Assembly (NCBI GenBank): GCA_964436045.1
Contig: CAYTBN010000022.1
Coordinates: 35,459-99,458, forward strand
DNA from: CAYTBN01 sp964436045
GTDB lineage: Bacteria > Myxococcota_A > UBA796 > UBA9615 > CAYRNR01
Direction: 5' to 3'
Length of the DNA: 64,000 nucleotides
Every line of letters begins with the position of its first letter. Positions within the stretch are counted from its first letter, which is position 1. The position numbers and the translations under genes were made by a program. Shown piece after piece: positions 54,900 to 64,000 of this stretch. The notes under the pieces are model-generated. The model was not told the DNA's origin, did not search any database, and saw only the letters and a program-made list of their open reading frames with translations.

Positions 54900-55178
54900 C
54901 TACCCTCGCCGGCTCTTGCGATCCGCCGCGTGGCCGTAGAAGGTCCGCGTCGGCGCGAACTCGCCCAGGCGATGCCCGACCATGTTCTCGGTGACGTACA
55001 TCGGGATGAACTTGCGGCCGTTGTGCACGGCAAAGGTCAAACCCACGAAATCGGGGGTGATGACCGACCGCCGCGACCAGGTCTTGATCACCTTGGGGCC
55101 CCGGCCCGCACGAACCGCATTGATCTTCTCGATCAGGTGGCGGTCAACGAACGGCCCCTTCTTGATGCTACGTGCCAC
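54900..55178 (-). CDS. rpsS: 30S ribosomal protein S19
   Basis: The 92-residue S19 has ARSIKKGPFVDRHLIEKI, TWSRRSVITPDFVGLTFAVH and EFAPTRTFYGHAADRKSRRG. The start codon is GTG. It lies 35 bases after rplB. Confidence 0.98.
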   Translation of the reverse strand: MARSIKKGPFVDRHLIEKINAVRAGRGPKVIKTWSRRSVITPDFVGLTFAVHNGRKFIPMYVTENMVGHRLGEFAPTRTFYGHAADRKSRRG

Positions 55179-55213
55179 GTCGTGTTCCCTTCGCCTTCGA
55201 CGTCCGGTCCGGC

Positions 55214-56041
55214 CTACTTGCGGCCGCGACGCTTGACGATGAACTTGTCGCTTCGCTTGTTCCTGCGGGTCTTCTTACCCTTGGTCGGGATGCCCCACGG
55301 GGTCACCGGGTGACGCCCGCCGGCGGTCCGCCCCTCACCACCCCCGTGGGGATGGTCGATGGGGTTCATCGCCGTACCGCGGACCTTGGGACGGCGTCCC
55401 AGCCACCGGCTCCGGCCCGCCTTGCCCAACGTGATGTTGCTGTGCTGGATGTTGGACACCTGGCCCACGGTGGCGTAGCACCGTTCCAGCACCTGCCGCA
55501 GCTCGCCCGACGGCAGCCGCAGCAAGACGTACTTGCCCTCCTTGGCCATCACCTGGGCCTGGGTCCCGGCCGAGCGCACCATCTGGGCGCCCTTGCCGAC
55601 CTTCAGCTCCACGTTGAAGACCAGGGTCCCCAGGGGAATGCTCTTGAGCGGCAGGGCGTTGCCGACCCGGATGTCCGCATCGGGGCCCGAGACCACCTCG
55701 TCATCCACGCCGAGCCCGTGGGGGGCGATGATGTAGCGCTTCTCGCCGTCCTTGTAGACCAGCAGGGCGATGAAGCCGCTCCGGTTCGGGTCGTACTCGA
55801 TGGTGGCGACGCGGGCGGGCACGCCCAGCTTGTCGCGCTTGAAATCGATGACCCTGTAGCGGCGCTTGTGACCACCACCGCGCCTGCGCAGTGTGATCCG
55901 GCCGTGGTGGTTGCGACCCGAGATCCTCGTGAGCGGGCGCACCAGCTTCTTCTGGGGCTTCCCGACGGTGACGTCGGCGAAGTCGTTGCCGGACATGAAC
56001 CGGCGGCCCGGGCTGGTGGGCTTGAATCGCTTGATACCCAT
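55214..56041 (-). CDS. rplB: 50S ribosomal protein L2
   Basis: L2 is essential for the peptidyl transferase centre. The 275-residue protein has RNHHGRITLRRRGGGHKRRYR, EYDPNRSGFIALLVYKDGEK and the conserved loop AMNPIDHPHGGGEGRTAGGR with the key His. It lies 20 bases after rplW. Confidence 0.99.
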   Translation of the reverse strand: MGIKRFKPTSPGRRFMSGNDFADVTVGKPQKKLVRPLTRISGRNHHGRITLRRRGGGHKRRYRVIDFKRDKLGVPARVATIEYDPNRSGFIALLVYKDGEKRYIIAPHGLGVDDEVVSGPDADIRVGNALPLKSIPLGTLVFNVELKVGKGAQMVRSAGTQAQVMAKEGKYVLLRLPSGELRQVLERCYATVGQVSNIQHSNITLGKAGRSRWLGRRPKVRGTAMNPIDHPHGGGEGRTAGGRHPVTPWGIPTKGKKTRRNKRSDKFIVKRRGRK

Positions 56042-56061
56042 CGCTCTTTCGCCCCGTCTTG

Positions 56062-56349
56062 CTAGACGTTCTCGTACAGGTTGATGGCGTTACCTTCGGC
56101 CAAGGTCACGTACGCCTTCTTCCAGTTCTTGCGCTTGCCGAAGAAGCGGCCGAACCGCTTGACCTTGCCCCGCACCCGCGCCGTGCGCACGCCCAGGACC
56201 TCGACACCGAACAGGTCTTCGATGGCGGACTTGATCTCGATCTTGGAGGACCGCTCACCGACCCGGAACGCGTATATGTTCTCGTCCTGCTGCAGCGCGG
56301 ACTTCTCGGTGACCAGGGGCCCGAGGATGACGTCGTAGACCTCGCTCAT
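56062..56349 (-). CDS. rplW: 50S ribosomal protein L23
   Basis: The 95-residue L23 starts VYDVILGPLVTEKSALQQDE and has IEIKSAIEDLFGVEVLGVRT, both family hallmarks. Its start overlaps the stop of rplD (ATGA). Confidence 0.97.
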   Translation of the reverse strand: MSEVYDVILGPLVTEKSALQQDENIYAFRVGERSSKIEIKSAIEDLFGVEVLGVRTARVRGKVKRFGRFFGKRKNWKKAYVTLAEGNAINLYENV

Positions 56350-56966
56350 GACAGCCGCTCCTTGACCGCCTCGGCCGCCGGCACCGTCAGGATCAGGTGC
56401 TCGTGCCGCAGTACGTCGTGGACGTTGAGTCCCTCGCTGCGCAGCACGGTCACCTTCGGGATGTTGCGAGCCGACAGCTGGACGTTCTCGTCGTCCGAGT
56501 GGAGCACCACCAGCGCGGACTCGACCTCGAAACGATCGAGGAAGGCCGCGAAATCGCGCGTCTTGATGGCCGCCAGCGTCAGTTGGTCGACCAGGACGAG
56601 TTTCTCCCCGCTGGTGCGGCGGGTCAGCGCCGACTTCAGCGCGTTGCGCTTGACCTTCTTGTTGAGCTTGAACGTGTAGTCCCGCGGGTGGGGACCGAAG
56701 ACCACACCGCCGCCGCGGAACTGGGGCGCCCGGCGGGTACCCTGACGGGCGCGGCCAGTGCCCTTCTGGCGATAGGGCTTGGCGCCACCGCCGGAGACGT
56801 CCGAGCGCTCGCGAGTACTGGCCGTTCCCGAGCGGGCCTTGGCTTGCTGGAACCTCACCACCTCGTGAAGCAGGTGGTCGTACTTGGTCTCGGCGAAGAT
56901 ATCGTCCGGCAGGTCGATCTCGCCGACCTGCTGGCGTTTCATGTCGTACACGGCGACGTTCGGCAT
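56346..56966 (-). CDS. rplD: 50S ribosomal protein L4
   Basis: L4 is an early assembly protein and in E. coli also represses the S10 operon. The 206-residue protein has the long loop GGGAKPYRQKGTGRARQGTRRAP-type sequence followed by RGGGVVFGPHPRDYTFKLN, and LSARNIPKVTVLRSEGLNVHD near the end. It follows rpsJ by only 28 bases; rplC, which normally lies between, is missing. Confidence 0.97.
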   Translation of the reverse strand: MPNVAVYDMKRQQVGEIDLPDDIFAETKYDHLLHEVVRFQQAKARSGTASTRERSDVSGGGAKPYRQKGTGRARQGTRRAPQFRGGGVVFGPHPRDYTFKLNKKVKRNALKSALTRRTSGEKLVLVDQLTLAAIKTRDFAAFLDRFEVESALVVLHSDDENVQLSARNIPKVTVLRSEGLNVHDVLRHEHLILTVPAAEAVKERLS

Positions 56967-56994
56967 CGTTCCGCTCTCCGTCCGCTCGCGCTGC

Positions 56995-57306
56995 TCAGTT
57001 GAGCTTGATCTCGACGTCGACCCCGGCCGCGAGGTCGAGCTTCATCAGCGCGTCCACCGTGGCCTGGGTCGGCTGCAGGATGTCCAGCAGCCGGTTGTGC
57101 GTCCGGATCTCGAACTGCTCGCGGCTCTTCTTGTCCACGTGGGGCGAACGCAGGACGCAGTACTTGTTGATCTTCGTCGGCAGCGGGATCGGACCCCGCA
57201 CCACGGCGCCGGTACGCTTGGCCGTCTCCAGGATCTCCCGGGCGGACTTGTCCAGCAGCTTGTGGTCGTAGGCCTTCAGGCGAATCCGGATCTTCTGCTT
57301 GGCCAT
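56995..57306 (-). CDS. rpsJ: 30S ribosomal protein S10
   Basis: The 103-residue S10, also known as NusE in antitermination, has QKIRIRLKAYDHKLLDKSA, KRTGAVVRGPIPLPTKINKY and HVDKKSREQFEIRTHNRLLD. It is the first gene of the S10 operon, behind a clear promoter (57395-57423). Confidence 0.98.
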   Translation of the reverse strand: MAKQKIRIRLKAYDHKLLDKSAREILETAKRTGAVVRGPIPLPTKINKYCVLRSPHVDKKSREQFEIRTHNRLLDILQPTQATVDALMKLDLAAGVDVEIKLN

Positions 57307-57335
57307 CGTTCTTGCTTCCCGATATCTGCGGCTGA

Positions 57336-57466
57336 CGTTTTCGGCCAGCCAACGTTCCCGGCCCAACCGGGGGATCCCACGAAAAAGCCGGGGCTATATA
57401 GCAATTCGCGCCACGCCACTCAAGCGAAAACGCCATTTTTCTCCTGATCTCCGTCGTTTTCGGCCA
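57336..57466. repeat. 12-bp direct repeat flanking the S10 promoter
   Basis: CGTTTTCGGCCA occurs at 57336-57347 and again at 57455-57466, 119 bases apart, on either side of the S10 promoter. The promoter-proximal copy lies in the rpsJ leader, next to complementary ACGTT/AACGT and GGCTG/CAGCC segments that could form alternative stems. Confidence 0.5.
57395..57423 (-). promoter_or_regulatory. Promoter of the S10 ribosomal operon
   Basis: On the minus strand TTGAGT (57423-57418), 17 bases, then TATATA (57400-57395). A GC-rich discriminator (GCCCCGG) follows the -10, as in stringently controlled ribosomal promoters. Transcription would start near 57388, leaving an 80-base leader before rpsJ with potential hairpins. 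Confidence 0.6.
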
Positions 57467-57497
57467 ATTCGGCCCGAAGGAGACCTTTTCCGGCGCC

Positions 57498-59576
57498 TCA
57501 GTAGCCCCGGATCTTCTTGACCACTCCGTCGACGATGTTCGCTGGCACCACCTCGAGGTGGTCGTATTGCATGCTGTACGTCGCCCTGCCCTGGGTGGCC
57601 GAGCGGAGTTCCGTGGCGTAGCCAAACATGGCCGCCAGCGGCACCTCCGCCGTCACCACCTGGGCTCCCCCGCGCATCTCCATGGTCGCGACCTTGCCCC
57701 GCCGCCCGTTCAGGTCGTTGATCACCGCGCCCAGGTATTCCTCGGGCATGGTGACCTCCAGGGCCATGATCGGCTCCAGCAACACGGGCGAGGCCTTGAG
57801 GATCGCGTCGCTGAACGCCATCGACGCGGCGACCTTGAAGGACATCTCCGACGAATCCACCTCGTGCCAGCTGCCGCCCAGCAGCCGAACACCCACGTCG
57901 ACCATTGGGAAGTCGGCCAGCGCCCCGCGCTCGGTGGATTCCTCCACCCCCTCGCGGACGGCGGGCACGAACTCCTGGGGGATGTCCCCGGGGTCGGACC
58001 GATCCTCGAAGTCGAAACCCGCCCCGCGTTCGAGGGGCGCAACCTCGAGCTCTACCCGGGCGTATTGCCCACGCCCGCCGATCTCGCGTTCGAACACGCA
58101 CTCGGCGCGGCCCACGCCCCCCACGGACTCCCGGTAGGCCACCTGGGGCTTACCCACCGCGGCCTCCACGCGGAACTCCCGCAGCAGGCGGGTGACGATG
58201 ATCTCCAGGTGGAGCTCGCCCATCCCCGAGATCAGCGTCTGGCCGGTCTCGGGATCCTTGCGAACGCGGAAGGACGGATCCTCGACCGCGATGGTCTGCA
58301 GGGCAGCACCCAGCTTCTCCTGGTCCGCCTGGGTACGCGGTTCGATGGTGATCGCGATCACCGAGTCCGGGAACTCCATCGATTCGAGCACCACCGGCTG
58401 TCGCTTGTCGCACAGCGTGTCACCGGTGACCGTGCCCTTGAGCCCCACGGCGGCCACGATGTCGCCCGCGCGGATGACCTTGACGTCCTCGCGCTTGTTG
58501 GCGTGCATCCGCAGCAGGCGCCCCAGGCGCTCCCGCTTGCGCGACGTGGAGTTGAACACCTGGGCACCACTCTCCAGCGAGCCCGAGTACACCCGCAGGT
58601 AGGTCAGATTGCCCACGTACGAGTCGTGCATGATCTTGAAGGCCAGCGCGGAGAAGGGCGCCCTGGGATCGGGGGGCCGGTCCAGCGCCTTCTCCTTGTC
58701 GGACGGGTCGAACCCGACGATGGGAGGCACGTCCAGGGGGCTGGGCATGTAGTCGATGACCGCGTCGAGCAGGGGCTGGATCCCCTTGTTGCGGAACGCC
58801 GATCCGCAGAAGCAGGGAACGAATCGCATCGAGACGCAGCCGACCCGCGCCGCCTGTCGCAGCTCCTCCTCCGGGATGTCCTCGCCGTCGAGGTAGCGCT
58901 CGGCCAGGTCGTCGTCGTCCTCGACGATGGCCTCCACCAGGATCTCGCGGCGCTCCTCGGCCTCGGCCTGCAACTCGGCAGGGATCGGCTCCTCCCGGTA
59001 GCGGGCGCCGAGGGTCGAGTCGTCGTAGACCACCGCCTTCATGCCCAGCAGGTCGATCACGCCGTTGTGTTCGGCTTCCGCCCCCAGCGGCAGCTGGAAG
59101 GCCACCGGGCGGGCGCCGAGCTTGTCGGAGATCTGCTCGAGCACCGCGGCGAAGTCCGCGCCGACGCGGTCCATCTTGTTGACGAACGCGATCCGCGGCA
59201 CGCGGTACTTGTCCGCCTGGCGCCAGACCGTCTCCGACTGGGGCTCCACCCCCTCGACCGCCGAGAAGATGGCCACAGCGCCGTCGAGCACCCGCAGGGA
59301 GCGCTCCACCTCGATGGTGAAGTCCACGTGCCCCGGCGTATCGATGATGTTGATCTGGTGATCCCGCCAGACGCAGGTAGTCGCCGCCGAGGTGATGGTG
59401 ATCCCCCGCTCCTGCTCCTGGTCCATCCAGTCCATGACGGCGGTGCCCTCGTGGACCTCGCCCATCTTGTGGGAGACACCGGTGTAGAAGAGGATGCGTT
59501 CGGTGGCGGTGGTCTTGCCCGCGTCGATGTGGGCCATGATGCCGATGTTGCGGAGGCGGGTCAGCGGCGTGGACAT
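57498..59576 (-). CDS. fusA: Elongation factor G
   Basis: EF-G is the ribosomal translocase GTPase. The 692-residue protein has the P-loop AHIDAGKTTATERILFYTG, switch 1 RGITITSAATT, DTPGHVD and NKMD, and the domains II-V up to the conserved C terminus. It is located after rpsL and rpsG as in the str operon. tuf, which often follows, is absent here, and rpsJ begins 191 bases downstream. The length agrees with the family (about 700). Confidence 0.97.
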   Translation of the reverse strand: MSTPLTRLRNIGIMAHIDAGKTTATERILFYTGVSHKMGEVHEGTAVMDWMDQEQERGITITSAATTCVWRDHQINIIDTPGHVDFTIEVERSLRVLDGAVAIFSAVEGVEPQSETVWRQADKYRVPRIAFVNKMDRVGADFAAVLEQISDKLGARPVAFQLPLGAEAEHNGVIDLLGMKAVVYDDSTLGARYREEPIPAELQAEAEERREILVEAIVEDDDDLAERYLDGEDIPEEELRQAARVGCVSMRFVPCFCGSAFRNKGIQPLLDAVIDYMPSPLDVPPIVGFDPSDKEKALDRPPDPRAPFSALAFKIMHDSYVGNLTYLRVYSGSLESGAQVFNSTSRKRERLGRLLRMHANKREDVKVIRAGDIVAAVGLKGTVTGDTLCDKRQPVVLESMEFPDSVIAITIEPRTQADQEKLGAALQTIAVEDPSFRVRKDPETGQTLISGMGELHLEIIVTRLLREFRVEAAVGKPQVAYRESVGGVGRAECVFEREIGGRGQYARVELEVAPLERGAGFDFEDRSDPGDIPQEFVPAVREGVEESTERGALADFPMVDVGVRLLGGSWHEVDSSEMSFKVAASMAFSDAILKASPVLLEPIMALEVTMPEEYLGAVINDLNGRRGKVATMEMRGGAQVVTAEVPLAAMFGYATELRSATQGRATYSMQYDHLEVVPANIVDGVVKKIRGY

Positions 59577-59740
59577 GGGCTATCTCCGCTCTGCCTCATC
59601 GGCGCCCGTGGGGAGTCGTTCCCGGACGGTATGCTCAGGTTGCCGTCTTTGCCGTCACGAGCGGGGTCAGCCGACCTGTCGTCCGATACCCCGGCGCTCG
59701 GCGCGTTCTGCTCCTGGTTCGTGTCCCGGTGGAGGGATGC

Positions 59741-60211
59741 TTACCAGCGGTAGTGGGCGAAGGCCTTGTTGGCCTCGGCCATCTTGTGGACGTCTTCCTT
59801 CTTCTTGACCGTCTCGCCACGGCCCATCGAGGCCTCCATCAGCTCGGCGGCCAGCTTGTCCTGCATCGAGCGGCCATTGCGCTTGCGTGCGAAGTTGCGC
59901 AGCCAGCGCATGGCCAGCGCCATCCGGCGCTCGCCCCGGATCTCGACCGGGACCTGGTACGTGGAACCGCCCACCCGGCGAGACTTGACCTCGACCTGGG
60001 GCTGGGCGTTCTCCAGTGCTTTCTTGAAGACCTTCAGTGGATCGTCGCGGGTCTTGTCGTGGATCACGTCGAACGCGTTGTACACGATGCGCTCGGCCGT
60101 GGACTTCTTGCCACCGAACATCAGATTGTTGATGAACTTGGCGACCAGCACGTCGTTGTACTTCGGGTCCGGGAGAATCATTCGCTTGGGTACTTCACGT
60201 CGGCGAGGCAT
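59741..60211 (-). CDS. rpsG: 30S ribosomal protein S7
   Basis: S7 nucleates assembly of the small-subunit head. The 156-residue protein starts PRRREVPKRMILPDPKYND and has VAKFINNLMFGGKKSTAERI, RVGGSTYQVPVEI and RWLRNFARKRNGRSMQDKLA. It lies 9 bases after rpsL; a 164-base gap before fusA shows no convincing signal. Confidence 0.98.
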   Translation of the reverse strand: MPRRREVPKRMILPDPKYNDVLVAKFINNLMFGGKKSTAERIVYNAFDVIHDKTRDDPLKVFKKALENAQPQVEVKSRRVGGSTYQVPVEIRGERRMALAMRWLRNFARKRNGRSMQDKLAAELMEASMGRGETVKKKEDVHKMAEANKAFAHYRW

Positions 60212-60220
60212 CGCTGACTC

Positions 60221-60592
<372 letters not shown>

Positions 60593-60624
60593 TCGCCTAT
60601 CCTCTATCTAGTGAACGGGTGCGG

Positions 60625-60653
60625 AAGGTACTGTTGCCGCACCGGTGTGTCAA
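60625..60653 (-). promoter_or_regulatory. Promoter of the str operon
   Basis: On the minus strand a perfect -35 TTGACA (60653-60648) is followed after 17 bases by TACCTT (60630-60625), between the rpoC stop and rpsL. The start would be near 60618, giving a leader of about 25 bases before the rpsL ATG. Confidence 0.5.
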
Positions 60654-60676
60654 GGTGAATTCGCTGTAGGTCGCCG

Positions 60677-64000
<3,324 letters not shown>

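Noticed and set aside
59577..59740. Promoter or attenuator between rpsG and fusA
   Set aside because: The 164-base gap has no hexamer pair with acceptable spacing and no strong hairpin with a T run.

Overview
The window looks like chromosomal DNA of a high-GC Gram-negative bacterium. Lipoprotein signal peptides, an outer-membrane beta-barrel protein, pseudopilins, an NtrC-type sigma-54 activator, many TPR proteins and two Hsp70s together point to a deltaproteobacterial, most likely Myxococcota-like, possibly uncultured organism. This placement rests on gene content only. Coding density is very high. No rRNA, tRNA, CRISPR array or insertion sequence was recognised, and no gap exceeds 300 bases.

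Positions 1-3.5 kb carry pseudopilin genes, a TPR gene and an NtrC-family response regulator, all on the minus strand. A near-perfect sigma-54 promoter sits directly before the pseudopilins. From 3.5 to 7.1 kb are two overlapping glycosyltransferases and an SGNH hydrolase. From 7.2 to 12.1 kb is a run of exported proteins: an arylsulfotransferase-like protein, a degenerate sulfatase-like protein overlapping a cysteine-less FGE-like domain, and an alpha/beta hydrolase lipoprotein. The serine genes serA and serC follow (minus strand), then another glycosyltransferase, a bactofilin-like acidic protein, and a three-gene set (VWA lipoprotein, outer-membrane barrel, TPR protein) that resembles the outer-membrane part of the myxobacterial gliding/adhesion apparatus.

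From 20.9 to 43.5 kb are a GT39 membrane glycosyltransferase, an M16 protease with a TPR lipoprotein, and the chaperone operon grpE-dnaK-dnaJ, whose GrpE has long charged extensions. They are followed by a periplasmic binding-type protein coupled to a scyllo-inosose-dehydrogenase-like enzyme, a second Hsp70 without a lid, a TrmJ-type tRNA methyltransferase, dCMP deaminase, a DUF885 protein, an acyl-CoA synthetase, a sulfatase-fold protein and a TlpA-type thioredoxin.

From 43.6 to 64 kb the minus strand carries the rpoC-str-S10-spc-alpha superoperon. Reading in the direction of transcription: rpoC (partial), rpsL, rpsG, fusA, rpsJ, rplD, rplW, rplB, rpsS, rplV, rpsC, rplP, rpmC, rpsQ, rplN, rplX, rplE, rpsN, rpsH, rplF, rplR, rpsE, rpmD, rplO, secY, adk, rpmJ, rpsM, rpsK, rpsD, rpoA, rplQ. 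Good sigma-70-type promoters are visible before rpsL, rpsJ and rplR. Two conspicuous absences stand out: rplC (L3) is missing between rpsJ and rplD, and rpoC lacks an otherwise universal 28-residue switch-2 segment. Both could be genuine or could reflect assembly deletions, and they are the observations most in need of checking.
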